Below are positions 53,229 to 63,148 of a stretch of 64,000 bases of DNA, one piece after another; positions within the stretch are counted from its first letter, which is position 1, and each line of letters begins with the position of its first letter. Origin of the DNA: JACVRN01 sp036389255 (GTDB lineage Bacteria > Acidobacteriota > Blastocatellia > Pyrinomonadales > Pyrinomonadaceae); NCBI GenBank assembly GCA_036389255.1, contig DASVQI010000036.1:62001-126000 (forward strand). The letters are read 5' to 3'. The notes beneath the pieces are model-generated. The model was not told where the DNA came from and searched no databases. It was given only the letters and a program-made list of their open reading frames with translations. The position numbers were made by a program, and so were the translations under genes.

Positions 53229-56200
53229 GTGTCTCTATCGTTTGATTCCACTAGCGGCCTGCGCCCTTCTCTTAAGCCTTTCGCTCAATAGCTCGTCGGC
53301 ACAGAAGGCTGGCGAGGACGCGCCGGGCTTCACGCCCAACAACCTTCATCAATGGGGCGCTGTGACGCTCTTTCATGGTTTGCCATCCGACCGTGTGCGT
53401 GCGATTGCGCAGACGCCGGACGGCGTTATGTGGTTCGGCACGGACGCGGGGCTTGCGCGATACGACGGACGCCGCACGCAGGCCATAGTGGCCGAGGGCT
53501 TGAAGGAAGCGCGCGTGCTGGCGCTTCGCGTGGATTCCGCAGGCACGCTCTGGGTGGGAACGGAAGAGGGCGCTGCCGTTTTCACGGGCGCGAGCCTTCG
53601 CCTCATCAAAGAGACTGAAGGCAAGACCGTCACGGCGATTATCAACCCGCAGCCGGGCCGCACCGTGCTGGCTACCAGTGAAGGCTTAGTCTTCGATTGC
53701 CGCACGGGAAGCGACGGCTCGCTCGCGGTCAAGACTATGCCGAACGAGCCGCTACAGTCGGCTGATGAAACCCGTCGCGGGACGCTGGAGCTTACCAGCC
53801 TAGCCAGCTTCAACGAAGAGATTTTAGCTGGCACGCACACGCGCGGCCTTCTGACGATTAATGCCGACGGAGCGCGCGGAGTCGAGAGCCGCCCGCGAGC
53901 ATACTTCGTAGAGGCGCTTGAAAGAGACGCTCAAGGGACTCTCTGGATGGGCGCGCGTGCCAAGCCTGCGGAGAGCGGTCTTTATCAGGCACGAGACGGG
54001 CTGCACCCCGCGCGGGTAGGCGAGCCGTTCGGGACAGTGACGGCGCTTGCGCCCGACGGCTCAGGCGGCGTCTGGACGGGAACCGGCGGGCAGGGCGTCT
54101 ATCACTATCAGCCCGGCAATTCGGCCGGTCGTGAGCGGTTCACTTTCGAGAACACTTCGGGCGGCCTGCGCTCCAACACTATTTATGCCATCTTCGTTGA
54201 CCGCGAAGGCGTCGTCTGGTTCGGCACGGACAAAGGCGTCTGCCGCTATGACAGGAGCGCCCTTCGCATAGAGACAATCAGCGAAGAGCGCGCGAGCAAC
54301 TTCGTGCGCCACCTCTATCAGGCTTCTGACGGGCGGCTGCTCGCGGGCACGAATCGCGGCCTCTTCATAGCGGACGCGGCGGGGAGCGGCTGGACGCCTG
54401 TCAGTCAACTCTCGCGTCAGGCGGTCTACACGATTGACGAGAGCGCCGACGGGCGGCTGCTGGTCGGCACCTCCGTTGGGCTCTTTGCGAGCGACACGAA
54501 GGCCGCAGAGATAGCGGCGGACACGCCGTTTTTCGCGGTCGAAGGCGAGAGCATAGAAGGAAGCTCTGTTGATAGCGTGCGCTCTGTGGTGAAGTTCCGT
54601 GGGCGAAGCTACGCAGCGAGCTTCGGGCGCGGCGTTGAGCGAGTGGACGAGAAGCGGCGCACGCTCCTCTGGCCCACCTCGTCCTCCGCGCAGGCTACGC
54701 GTGAAGTCGTGAGCCTCTATGCGGACGGCGATGCGTGGCTTTGGATAGGCACTGCGGGCGGCGACGTGCTGCGCTATGACGGGCAGACGGTCACACCCAT
54801 GCCGGGGCTCGAAGCCTTGAAGAGCGCTGCCGTCTGGGACATTCGTAGGGCCGGGAACGATTTCTTCTGGATAGCTTCTGCGAAGGGCCTTTACGCGCTA
54901 AGGGAAGGGAAGCTGGTCAACATCGTCTCGGGGCTGGACGTGCGAAGGGTCGTGCCCGCTTTCAATGAAACGAGCGCCGTCTGGTGCGCGACTTCAGGTG
55001 GAGGACTCCTGAAGGCTCTCATCACGGACAGCTTCGGTGCCGTAGTCTCAAGGCAGGACGTGGAGCAGGGCCTGCCTTCACAGAACGCTTTCGCGCTTCT
55101 AGTCTCAAGCTGGAAGTACGGGACGCGCGGGCTGCTGGTGGGGACGAGTCGCGGGCTGGCCCGCTACGAGCCGGGACAGGTTGCTCCCGCGCTCGCGCCC
55201 ACGCGCATCATCAGCCGTAGAGTGCATCAGCCGGAAGAACTGCGCGAAGGCTTAAGACTTGAATACCCGCAGAACAGCCTTGTGCTGGACGTGCAGGCCA
55301 TAGGCAGCCGCACTTTCCCAGAGCAGTTTCAATACGGCTTCATGCTCTTTGACGAGGCGGGCCGTCTCGTCAAACAGAAGCTCTCGCGCGACGCGCAGCT
55401 TATGATGGAGGGGCTCAAGCCCGGACGCTATCGCGTGGAGGCGCGGGCCTACAACGCGGATTTGATTCCTTCGGAGCCTCTGCGTTTCGAGTTCTCGGTC
55501 GCGGGCGCGCCGTTCCCTTGGACGACGGCGGCGCTCGCCGTACTGTTGATGCTCGCTCTTATAGCGCTGTCGTGGGGATACTTTCAGAACCGCCGTATGG
55601 CGCGCACGAGCCGCGCTCTTCTGGAAGCAAACCGCAACCTTGCGGACGCGCGCCTTCAGGTGGCGAATCAGGCGGAGCGCGAGCGCCGCCGCATAGCGCG
55701 CGACCTGCACGACCAGACTCTGGCTGACTTGCGGAACCTGATTCTGCTAACAGACCAACTGCCCGCGAAGGAGGCAGAGAACGGCCACCCGCGTCTAGAC
55801 CCTTCCACCTTCCGCTCGGAGATAGAGGCCATCTCCACAGAGATACGACGCATCTGCGAAGACCTGAGCCCGTCGGCGCTTGAGAACGTGGGGCTGTCGG
55901 CCGCGCTCGAATGGGCTCTGTCGAACTCCGTGGCGCACGCGCCCGCCGAATGCCGCTTCGAGTACGAGGTTCGTTGTCCTGAAGATTTGGAAGAGCAGAT
56001 TAAGCTCGCGCCCGGCGAGCGCATGCAGATTTACCGCATAGCGCAGGAGGCAATCAACAACATCTGCCGCCATTCGGGAGCGAAGAGCGTGCGGCTCGAA
56101 GTGAAAATCGGTGAAGAGAACGATTTTCTGCTTGAGCTGGAAGACGACGGGCGGGACTTCGACCCGAAAGAGAATAAGCGTAAACGAAGCGGTCGCGGGC

Positions 56201-56328
56201 TCTCGAACATACTCGCGCGCGCCAGCCTCATAGAGGCGAAAGTCTCGTGGAGAAAGCGAGCCAAAGGCGGCACCGTCTTTACACTTCACAAGCCCGGCCA
56301 GCCCGCACAGGACGAAACCTTGATTTAG
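53206..56328 (+). CDS. Sensor histidine kinase with beta-propeller (reg_prop) input domain
   Basis: One-component-length periplasmic sensor: signal peptide (about 13-33), then a large beta-propeller of reg_prop repeats to about residue 670 (WFGTDAGLARYDG, WVGTEEGAAVF, WFGTDKGVCRYD). A Y_Y_Y domain lies at about 675-760 and one membrane helix at about 770-793. A HisKA_3 dimerisation domain has phospho-His835 (RDLHDQTL), and an HATPase_c domain follows. The TTG at 53176 opens the frame 10 codons earlier; GTG 53206 suits the signal peptide better. It pairs with the upstream response regulator. The ligand is unknown. Confidence 0.9.
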   Translation: MPSQLASWCLYRLIPLAACALLLSLSLNSSSAQKAGEDAPGFTPNNLHQWGAVTLFHGLPSDRVRAIAQTPDGVMWFGTDAGLARYDGRRTQAIVAEGLKEARVLALRVDSAGTLWVGTEEGAAVFTGASLRLIKETEGKTVTAIINPQPGRTVLATSEGLVFDCRTGSDGSLAVKTMPNEPLQSADETRRGTLELTSLASFNEEILAGTHTRGLLTINADGARGVESRPRAYFVEALERDAQGTLWMGARAKPAESGLYQARDGLHPARVGEPFGTVTALAPDGSGGVWTGTGGQGVYHYQPGNSAGRERFTFENTSGGLRSNTIYAIFVDREGVVWFGTDKGVCRYDRSALRIETISEERASNFVRHLYQASDGRLLAGTNRGLFIADAAGSGWTPVSQLSRQAVYTIDESADGRLLVGTSVGLFASDTKAAEIAADTPFFAVEGESIEGSSVDSVRSVVKFRGRSYAASFGRGVERVDEKRRTLLWPTSSSAQATREVVSLYADGDAWLWIGTAGGDVLRYDGQTVTPMPGLEALKSAAVWDIRRAGNDFFWIASAKGLYALREGKLVNIVSGLDVRRVVPAFNETSAVWCATSGGGLLKALITDSFGAVVSRQDVEQGLPSQNAFALLVSSWKYGTRGLLVGTSRGLARYEPGQVAPALAPTRIISRRVHQPEELREGLRLEYPQNSLVLDVQAIGSRTFPEQFQYGFMLFDEAGRLVKQKLSRDAQLMMEGLKPGRYRVEARAYNADLIPSEPLRFEFSVAGAPFPWTTAALAVLLMLALIALSWGYFQNRRMARTSRALLEANRNLADARLQVANQAERERRRIARDLHDQTLADLRNLILLTDQLPAKEAENGHPRLDPSTFRSEIEAISTEIRRICEDLSPSALENVGLSAALEWALSNSVAHAPAECRFEYEVRCPEDLEEQIKLAPGERMQIYRIAQEAINNICRHSGAKSVRLEVKIGEENDFLLELEDDGRDFDPKENKRKRSGRGLSNILARASLIEAKVSWRKRAKGGTVFTLHKPGQPAQDETLI

Positions 56329-56348
56329 TTGGTTTCACCGCCGCCGAC

Positions 56349-56585
56349 TTACCCCTGCTTCTCATGCCTTGAAGGATTGATTGATACGTAATCCGACGTG
56401 GTTGCCCTGCGGCTCTGAATCTTTAGCCAGATAAGAACGACCAGAACCGCCACGCAGATTGCGCCGATTATGCCCCACAGAAAAAGAGAGCCAAGCTCTT
56501 GAAAATTGTCTGCGGGCGATTCGCTCCCCTGTGCAACTGATAAGAGAAGAACGAATTGTATTACGGAAATGCTGACGAGAAACAT
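56349..56585 (-). CDS. Small membrane protein of unknown function
   Basis: 78 aa. A hydrophobic N-terminal segment (about 2-20, signal-like) and a membrane helix (about 33-53, LWGIIGAICVAVLVVLIWL) precede a short charged cytoplasmic tail. GAGAGG lies 5-6 bases upstream of the ATG, which supports it as a real gene. It is convergent with the sensor kinase (20-base gap). No family is recognised. Confidence 0.6.
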   Translation of the reverse strand: MFLVSISVIQFVLLLSVAQGSESPADNFQELGSLFLWGIIGAICVAVLVVLIWLKIQSRRATTSDYVSINPSRHEKQG

Positions 56586-56798
56586 ACAAGCCTCTCTTTC
56601 TATGTCGGAAGAGTTTTGAAGCGGGGCCAGCTTTCCGTCCTTTGAACCTCGCGGTTACAATCCAGTTAGACACCGCGCGAGTTGAGATTGTTCCGGCGCG
56701 CGTAGAAACTTTTAGCTTGTGCCGGACTGATGAAGGCGTGTAAATCTCTTCCGTGACGGATTGATTTTGCGCTTCTCTAAAGCGGAGGCTTTTTCAGA

Positions 56799-58334
56799 GT
56801 GGAACGAATCGTCGAATGCGTGCCGAATTTCAGCGAGGGTCGAAACCCCGAGACTATTGAGCGGCTGGCGCAGGCCATAGAATCCGTAGAGGGCGCGGTC
56901 GTTCTGGACATGCACATGGACAGCGACCATAACCGCTCCGTCATCACCTTCGTTGCTGAGGAAGATGTGGTGGTGGAGGCCGCGGTGCGCGTCGTGCGGC
57001 TGGCGTCTGAGCTGATTGACCTGACTCGTCACGCGGGCGAGCATCCCCGCCTCGGCGCGACGGACGTACTTCCCTTTGTGCCTGTGCGCGGCGTGACTAT
57101 GGAGGACTGCGTGAGGCTGGCGCACGAGGCCGGGGAGAGAATCGCTGGCGAGCTTAACATCCCCGTCTACTTTTACGAGCGCGCGGCCCTGCGGCCGGAG
57201 CGGGTTAATCTTGAGGACGTGCGGCGCGGCGGCTTCGAGCTTCTGCGCGAAGAGATTGAAAAGATAGCCGCCCGTTTCCCGGATGCGGGCGCTCGCCGCA
57301 TACATGCTACGGCAGGCGCGACGGTTGTCGGCGCGCGTCCCTTCCTCATTGCCTACAACATAAACTTGCAGACGGATGACCTCTCGATTGCGCGCCGCGT
57401 GGCAAAGGCCGTGAGAGGGCGTGACGGCGGCCTGCGCTACCTGAAGGCGCTCGGCTTTGAGCTTTCGACGCGCGGCATTGTGCAGGTTTCCATGAACCTG
57501 GTGGATTACGAGAAGACGCAGCTTCATCATGCTTTCGAAGCCGTCAGGCGCGAGGCCGCTCGCTACGGCGTGCAACTGGCGGGAAGCGAGATTGTCGGCC
57601 TCATCCCGCAGGCCGCTCTAGACCGCGCCGCCGAATACTTTCTTCAGATAGAGAACTTCGCGCATGGCGTGGTGCTTGAGAATCGGATAGAGGCCGCCAT
57701 ACGGGCCAAGGGCGAGGAGAAGAGCGCGAGCGAGTTCGCGGAAGATGTGGCTGAAGGCTCCCCCGCGCCGGGCGGAGGCGCTGCCGCAGCACAGGCCGCA
57801 GCGCTTGGAGCAGCGCTCGGAGAGATGATTGGCAATCTCACCGCCGGAAGAGAAAAGTATAGCGATGTCGAACGCGAGGTGCTGGACGCGCTCGCTGATT
57901 TGAAGCCGCTCCGGGCGCGGCTAGAAGTCGCGGCGCACGACGACGCGGAGAGCTTCGCCGCCGTCATGGAAGCGCGAAGCCTTCCGCAAACGACGGAGGA
58001 TGAAAGACTCGCTCGCGCGAGCGAGATTGAAGCGGCGCTGAAGGGCGCGGCCACTGTGCCTCTGGAAGTCGCTCACGTCTCCGTGCAGGTGCTTGAGCTG
58101 CTTGAGACCTTGGCGGAAATCGGCAACCCTAACGCGCTCTCGGACGCGGCCACGGGCGCACAACTGGCCCTCGCCGCCGTCACCTCCGCTCGCTACAACG
58201 TGCTTATTAACACCGCAGGCATAGAGGACGAAGAGTTCACACAGGAGCATCGCTCCCGCGCAGACGATTTGCTTGAAAGAGCCAGAGAGATAGCCGCGCG
58301 AGTGGAAGCAATGTTTCTGGACTCAATCAAGTGA
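56799..58334 (+). CDS. ftcD: Bifunctional glutamate formimidoyltransferase / formimidoyltetrahydrofolate cyclodeaminase
   Basis: Moves the formimino group of formiminoglutamate to tetrahydrofolate, then deaminates it to methenyl-THF. This is the last part of one histidine-degradation route. The N-terminal formiminotransferase domain covers about 1-300 (VECVPNFSEGRNPETIERL, DMHMDSDHNRSVIT). The C-terminal cyclodeaminase covers about 320-511, with the glycine-rich PAPGGGAAAAQAAALGAAL. The GTG start follows AGCGGAGG. The fused form (511 aa) matches the vertebrate-type arrangement. No hut genes are in the window. Confidence 0.94.
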   Translation: MERIVECVPNFSEGRNPETIERLAQAIESVEGAVVLDMHMDSDHNRSVITFVAEEDVVVEAAVRVVRLASELIDLTRHAGEHPRLGATDVLPFVPVRGVTMEDCVRLAHEAGERIAGELNIPVYFYERAALRPERVNLEDVRRGGFELLREEIEKIAARFPDAGARRIHATAGATVVGARPFLIAYNINLQTDDLSIARRVAKAVRGRDGGLRYLKALGFELSTRGIVQVSMNLVDYEKTQLHHAFEAVRREAARYGVQLAGSEIVGLIPQAALDRAAEYFLQIENFAHGVVLENRIEAAIRAKGEEKSASEFAEDVAEGSPAPGGGAAAAQAAALGAALGEMIGNLTAGREKYSDVEREVLDALADLKPLRARLEVAAHDDAESFAAVMEARSLPQTTEDERLARASEIEAALKGAATVPLEVAHVSVQVLELLETLAEIGNPNALSDAATGAQLALAAVTSARYNVLINTAGIEDEEFTQEHRSRADDLLERAREIAARVEAMFLDSIK

Positions 58335-58417
58335 GGTCAGCACCGCCTGCTTAAACCGCGCAGGTCGCTTGTCCGGCTAATACCTGCCCGCCACCGCAGG
58401 TGATACTGGCTTATGCT

Positions 58418-59422
58418 TTACAGGTGCTTGCGGAAAAAGGTGGCAATCTTCCAGCCGTCCAGATAAACCCACGGCTTTTCGCCGCTAGTGTAGTGGCCGC
58501 AGGGGAGCCACGCGACATCTACCTCAACGCCGTGGCGTCGTGCCTCCTGTATGACCTCTCGCGAGAGGTCTACGGGGAAGGTCAGGTCGTAGCGCGCGGC
58601 TATGAATCGCATGGGTCGCGGGCTTTGTTTGAGCAGTAGCGGGATGAAGGGAAGCGGGCTGATTGGAAGCCAGTAGCGGCGAAGCTCTTCCAGCGTCACG
58701 TCGTCTTGAAGACCGTCGCGCACGTGTAGCGTGGAGATGCCCCGCCACACCACGTCAGCGAAATAGCCCGAGACGTGATTGAAGACGCCCACCTTGATTC
58801 TCTCTTCGTGCGCGAAGGTGAGGAAGGCTGTGCAGGAGCCAATGCTTGTGCCTATGACTCCTACGCGCTCAAAGCCCTGATGCTCTAGCAGCCAGTGCGC
58901 GGCGGCTCTGGCGTCAAGCACGGCCTGCCTCACGGATTGAATCGTGCGGCCCACGTTCGAGCTTACAAGATAGTCTGCGCGCTCAAGCTCTGCGGGCCTG
59001 CGCTCTTCGTGATACGGCATCGTCAGCCGCAGAGCGGAGATGCCCAGCCGGTTGAGCACGCGACAAAGCTCTATGTGGCTTTCGGGCTGAGCGTTCCATT
59101 GCGGCACCACTAGGACGGCGCGGCGGCGATTCGTTTTGTCATCTGCCGGGAAGAATCGAGCGAGCGCCCTGTTGTTGACGGGCGTGGGCGTCGTGACGGC
59201 GCTCGTCCACGTCAGAACGCCTTCGTCAAGCTGAAAGTCTTTAACGTCGGGCAGAGCGTAAAACTCATGGCTGCGGCTCAAGACCTCTTCGGCGTGCTCG
59301 GTGAAGATGCGGCGCGGGTCGTCTCCATTAACGTGCTCGCGTATGAACTCCGCCCCCCACTCGAAGGGGCGCACAATGCGGTTACGGTCGCGCTGAGAAT
59401 AGTAACGCTCGCGCGCGTGCAT
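58418..59422 (-). CDS. Alpha/beta hydrolase
   Basis: 334 aa from ATG 59422, which has AGGACG 9 bases upstream. A TTG at 59485 would overlap the preceding gene and is less likely. It shows the nucleophile elbow GTSIGS (Ser nucleophile), a VVPQWNAQPESH segment near the oxyanion region and a late His in LPCGHYTSGE. It belongs to the broad alpha/beta hydrolase superfamily; the substrate is unknown. It is likely co-transcribed with the small exported gene upstream and convergent with ftcD. Confidence 0.82.
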   Translation of the reverse strand: MHARERYYSQRDRNRIVRPFEWGAEFIREHVNGDDPRRIFTEHAEEVLSRSHEFYALPDVKDFQLDEGVLTWTSAVTTPTPVNNRALARFFPADDKTNRRRAVLVVPQWNAQPESHIELCRVLNRLGISALRLTMPYHEERRPAELERADYLVSSNVGRTIQSVRQAVLDARAAAHWLLEHQGFERVGVIGTSIGSCTAFLTFAHEERIKVGVFNHVSGYFADVVWRGISTLHVRDGLQDDVTLEELRRYWLPISPLPFIPLLLKQSPRPMRFIAARYDLTFPVDLSREVIQEARRHGVEVDVAWLPCGHYTSGEKPWVYLDGWKIATFFRKHL

Positions 59423-59468
59423 CCAACGTCCTAACACCCTCTGCTCTCGCCTCCGCCAATCATATATC

Positions 59469-59942
59469 TCAACGCACCTTCTCAAGCTTCATACGGAAAT
59501 CTTCAATCGTCATCTTCTGTTTCCCGAACTCTACCATCTCGTCTTTGATTAGATAATCCTTCACGCTGCACATGTCCACCGCTCTGTAAGTGTCGCCGGA
59601 CTTTTTAAGGAAGATGACGTGCGGCAGGTTGTTGTTGAGGATGATGCCGTAGGGGCACATCCCTGACCAGCTTTTAACGGTAATCTCGTCGCGCCCCTCT
59701 TCGCCCTTGAAGACGCGGCGAACCTGTACGCGTATGTTCTCAGGGCCGAATGTGCCGTTAGTCAATTCACCCGGCTTGAAATCATCTCTCTGCCCGATGA
59801 TGATTAAGTCTGCGCGGCGCGCAGTCTCTTCAAACTTCAGCGAAGCCTCTTTTGTACACGGCTCGCAGGCGCGGGCCTCGCTCACGCCGAGCGCAAGTGA
59901 AAACAGAATTAGCGCGGGGATTACGAAGTAAGCTCTTTTCAT
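59469..59942 (-). CDS. Small exported Cys-containing protein, TIMP/NTR-like
   Basis: 157 aa from ATG 59942 (AGGAAA 8 bases upstream). An upstream frame to 59984 overlaps the aldehyde dehydrogenase stop. A signal peptide covers about 1-25. The mature part starts with ACEPC and has RADLIIIGQRDDF, an RVQVRRVFKGEEG strand and a CPYG turn, a pattern seen in secreted proteins with a netrin/TIMP-like fold. The assignment is tentative and the function unknown. Confidence 0.72.
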   Translation of the reverse strand: MKRAYFVIPALILFSLALGVSEARACEPCTKEASLKFEETARRADLIIIGQRDDFKPGELTNGTFGPENIRVQVRRVFKGEEGRDEITVKSWSGMCPYGIILNNNLPHVIFLKKSGDTYRAVDMCSVKDYLIKDEMVEFGKQKMTIEDFRMKLEKVR

Positions 59943-59967
59943 GACCGGTTTCCTAAATCCTTTCCGA

Positions 59968-61557
59968 TTATGGTCGTCGCTCAAAGTAGCGGCGAATCAT
60001 TGACGGCAGCAGGAGAGAGGTTTGCAAAGGATTCCCCGTGGCGAAGCGGCGCGCAAAGCCTCTGAAAAGATGGGCCGCGCGCGGCGTGTAATTGAACCAC
60101 CAGAAGTCACGAAGCACCGTCAGGCGATTGACGTGAACGTGCTGAGGCTGCACAAGCTCAAGCAAACCGAGGCGTCCGTGAGTGCGCCCCAGCCCGCTCT
60201 CTTTCACGCCGCCCCAAGGGGTCTGCGCTATGCCGTGCGTGTATAGAACTTCGTTGACCATCACTGTCCCGGCCTGAATCTGCTCTGCCATGCGGCGGCC
60301 GTGCCCTATGTTCTTCGTCCAGACGCTCGCCGTCAGGCCGAAGACCGAATCATTCGCAAGCCCGACCGCTTCCGCCTCCGACTCGAAAGTCATTATGGGA
60401 AGCACAGGCCCGAAAGTCTCTTCGCGCATCACCCGCATCTGTTGGTCTACCTCGACCAGCACCGTCGGTTCATAGAACGCGCCGCTCGCTCCCGCCTTGC
60501 GCCTGCCGCCCGTCAGGGCTTTAGCGCCGCTTGAGAGCGCAGCGCGCACGTGCTCGTCCACAATCTCCAACTGCCTCTCGCTCGACATGGAGCCTATGTC
60601 GGGCGCTTCGTCCGCGTCGGCTCCCTGCCTGAGCGCGTGCGTCAGCTCTACGACGCGGTCTATGAATTTGGGAGCTATACGAGATTGGACGTAGCAGCGC
60701 TCTACGGACGCGCAAGCCTGACCGGAGTTGGCGAAGGCTCCCCAGACGGCCGCGTGCGCCGCACGCTCAACGTCCGCGTCGTTGAGCACAATCATGGGGT
60801 CTTTGCCGCCAAGCTCAAGCACTACGGGCATGAGACGGCGGGCGGCCATCTCGGCAACGCGCTTGCCCGTGGCCACGCTCCCCGTAAACATTATCTTGTC
60901 CACGCCCGCGTCCACCAGCGCAGCGCCCGTCGTGCCGTCGCCCGTCACGACCTGAAGCAATCCTTCGGGCAAGCGAGCGCGACTAAAGACTTCGCCTATC
61001 TTTAATCCTATGAGAGGCGTCAACTCGCTGGGCTTGAGCACGACGGCGTTTCCGGCCATGAGCGCCATCACGACCTCGCCAAGCGGAATGGCCCACGGAA
61101 AGTTCCATGGGCTTATGATGCCGACTACGCCAAGCGGCTTGTAGATAATCTTGGACGAGCGGCCCATCAGATTGTACTGGCCGAGGCCGACTCGCTCGGG
61201 CTTAAGAAGCCGCGCCGTGCGGCGGGCGAAGAACTGCATCAGGTCAAGCGTCGGCACAAGCTCCATGGAGATTGCTTCAGCCGCAGGCTTGCCCGATTCC
61301 CTGTGTATGAGATTCGCAAGCTCTTCCAACTCTTCCAGCACCAGCGCGCGAGCTTTAAGGATGACGCGCCCGCGCTCTCTGAATGAAAGCGCGGCCCAAC
61401 GCTTTTGCGCTACGCGCGCTGCCTCTATCGCGCGCAGGACATCCTCCGCGCTCATGAGCGGCACGCTTCCCAGAGCTTCGTTGGTAGCCGGGTCATACGA
61501 CACGACCTCGGCTTGCGCCCCTTTTGTCTCTTTAATCTCAAGTGTACGGACGCTCAT
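59968..61557 (-). CDS. Aldehyde dehydrogenase (second copy)
   Basis: About 529 aa from ATG 61557, which has AAAGGCG upstream; an ATG at 61575 is also in frame. The full ALDH fold is present: PWNFPWAIP, FTGSVATG, general base Glu in LELGGKD and nucleophile Cys in SGQACASVERC. The C-terminal extension of about 50 residues (FWWFNYTPRAAHLFRGFARR) resembles fatty-aldehyde-type ALDHs that end in a hydrophobic or basic tail. It is divergent from the enzyme at 29433 in sequence detail, so not a recent duplicate. Confidence 0.92.
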   Translation of the reverse strand: MSVRTLEIKETKGAQAEVVSYDPATNEALGSVPLMSAEDVLRAIEAARVAQKRWAALSFRERGRVILKARALVLEELEELANLIHRESGKPAAEAISMELVPTLDLMQFFARRTARLLKPERVGLGQYNLMGRSSKIIYKPLGVVGIISPWNFPWAIPLGEVVMALMAGNAVVLKPSELTPLIGLKIGEVFSRARLPEGLLQVVTGDGTTGAALVDAGVDKIMFTGSVATGKRVAEMAARRLMPVVLELGGKDPMIVLNDADVERAAHAAVWGAFANSGQACASVERCYVQSRIAPKFIDRVVELTHALRQGADADEAPDIGSMSSERQLEIVDEHVRAALSSGAKALTGGRRKAGASGAFYEPTVLVEVDQQMRVMREETFGPVLPIMTFESEAEAVGLANDSVFGLTASVWTKNIGHGRRMAEQIQAGTVMVNEVLYTHGIAQTPWGGVKESGLGRTHGRLGLLELVQPQHVHVNRLTVLRDFWWFNYTPRAAHLFRGFARRFATGNPLQTSLLLPSMIRRYFERRP

Positions 61558-61731
61558 AGAGTTTCGCCTTTCCATCTTTAGCGGCCCCTGATTATCGCTT
61601 ATTCGATGGCCGCAGGTGAAGCTTCGAACGCTCTTTCAACAGGCGGATTTCCACGGCCAGCCCCTATTCGGTTAAAATAGTCTCTCGCCATAAAGGGCCG
61701 AAAACTTCGTTGCAGTCTAGGAGACTATTTC

Positions 61732-63045
61732 ATGCAAAGACCCCAGTTAGCGGAATTCATGAAGCGCATGGCCGAGAATTCCGTAGCCATCATCCCAAGC
61801 TCTCTGGAAGCCACGCGCTCGAACGACACGCAGTACCGCTACAGGCAAAGCTCAGACCTGCTCTACCTGACGGGCTTTGACGAGCCGGAATCAATCGCAG
61901 TCCTCGCGCCGGGGCGCGAGCAAAAGTACACGCTCTTTGTGCGGCCGCGCGACCCGGAGCGAGAGATTTGGGACGGGCGGCGTGCCGGGGTCGAGGGCGC
62001 GCGAGAAAGATTCGGCGCGGACGAAGCCTTCCCCATAGATGAGTTCAAAGAGAAGCTGACCGAGATTCTTAACGGCGCACAGACTCTTTACTATCGCATA
62101 GGCGACGGCAATCCTGAGCTTGACCAGACAATCATTAACCGCATCGCTCGCATGCGCGCCATGGGATGGCGACGGGCCGTGCCGCCTCAGTCAATCGTAG
62201 ACACCGGCACAATCCTGCACGAGATGCGGCTCATCAAGACTGAAGAAGAGATAGAGCTTATGCAGCGCGCCGCAGACATCGCCGCCGAAGCGCATCAACT
62301 AGCCATGCGGGAAGCGCGGCCCGGACTTAACGAGTACGAGATAGAAGCGCTGATTGAATATCACTTTCGCAAGAGCGGAGCGAGCGGCCCCGCTTACACC
62401 TCTATCGTCGGCGGCGGCGCGAACGCAACCATCCTGCACTACATAAACAACGACGAAGAGCTGCGAGACGGCGACCTGCTGCTGATTGACGCGGGCGCGG
62501 AATATCAGGGCTACGCTTCCGACATCACGCGCACCTTTCCCGTCAACGGTCGCTTCACAAAAGCGCAGCGTGAAATCTACGAGCTGGTGCTGGAGGCGCA
62601 GAACGCCTGCATAGAGATGATACGGCCCGGCGTGACAATGGATGAGCTTCACGAGCGCTCGGTTGAAATTCTGACCGCAGGCATGGCGCGGCTCGGACTA
62701 CTCGAAGGCGAAACCGCCAAGCTGATAGAAGAAGAGAAGTACAAGCAGTTCTACATGCACAGGCTGGGCCATTTCCTAGGGCTGGACGTACACGACGTTG
62801 GACGTTATCAAATAGACGGCCAGTCGCGCCCGCTTGAGCCCGGCATGGTGATTACGATTGAGCCGGGCATCTACATTGCCGCCGACACCAAAGACATCCC
62901 CGAACAATACGCGGGCATAGGCGTCCGCATAGAAGACGACGTGCTGGTGACGGAGCAGGGCCACCGCGTCCTGACCGGCAAAGCGCCGAAAGAAGTGAGT
63001 GAGATTGAAGGGCTGATGGAGAAGTCAAAAGCTGCGGCGGCTTAA
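61732..63045 (+). CDS. pepP: Xaa-Pro aminopeptidase
   Basis: Cleaves an N-terminal residue preceding proline. 437 aa. An N-terminal AMP_N domain (about 5-130) is followed by the creatinase-like catalytic domain. Dinuclear metal ligands are visible: Asp253, Asp264, His347, Glu377 and Glu401 (DAGAEYQGYASD, RLGHFLGLDVHD, TIEPGIYI, VRIEDD). The size and motifs match PepP. The ATG at 61732 follows AGGAGAC. TAAAAT at 61673-61678 could be a -10 element. It ends at a strong terminator. Confidence 0.95.
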   Translation: MQRPQLAEFMKRMAENSVAIIPSSLEATRSNDTQYRYRQSSDLLYLTGFDEPESIAVLAPGREQKYTLFVRPRDPEREIWDGRRAGVEGARERFGADEAFPIDEFKEKLTEILNGAQTLYYRIGDGNPELDQTIINRIARMRAMGWRRAVPPQSIVDTGTILHEMRLIKTEEEIELMQRAADIAAEAHQLAMREARPGLNEYEIEALIEYHFRKSGASGPAYTSIVGGGANATILHYINNDEELRDGDLLLIDAGAEYQGYASDITRTFPVNGRFTKAQREIYELVLEAQNACIEMIRPGVTMDELHERSVEILTAGMARLGLLEGETAKLIEEEKYKQFYMHRLGHFLGLDVHDVGRYQIDGQSRPLEPGMVITIEPGIYIAADTKDIPEQYAGIGVRIEDDVLVTEQGHRVLTGKAPKEVSEIEGLMEKSKAAAA

Positions 63046-63061
63046 AGCTGCGAGTACTGAG

Positions 63062-63106
63062 AAGCTCAAAGGGCTGTTTGCTATTAGCAAACAGCCCTTT
63101 GAGCTT
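63062..63106. terminator. Bidirectional intrinsic terminator
   Basis: A nearly uninterrupted 22-bp palindromic stem (63062-63083 with 63085-63106) lies between convergent pepP and the DHH gene. T-rich runs flank the core inside the stem rather than after it, so strength is uncertain. Confidence 0.7.
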
Positions 63107-63148
63107 ACCGGTCACGCCTTTCAGCTTATCTTTCGCCGGTCTGTCAAT

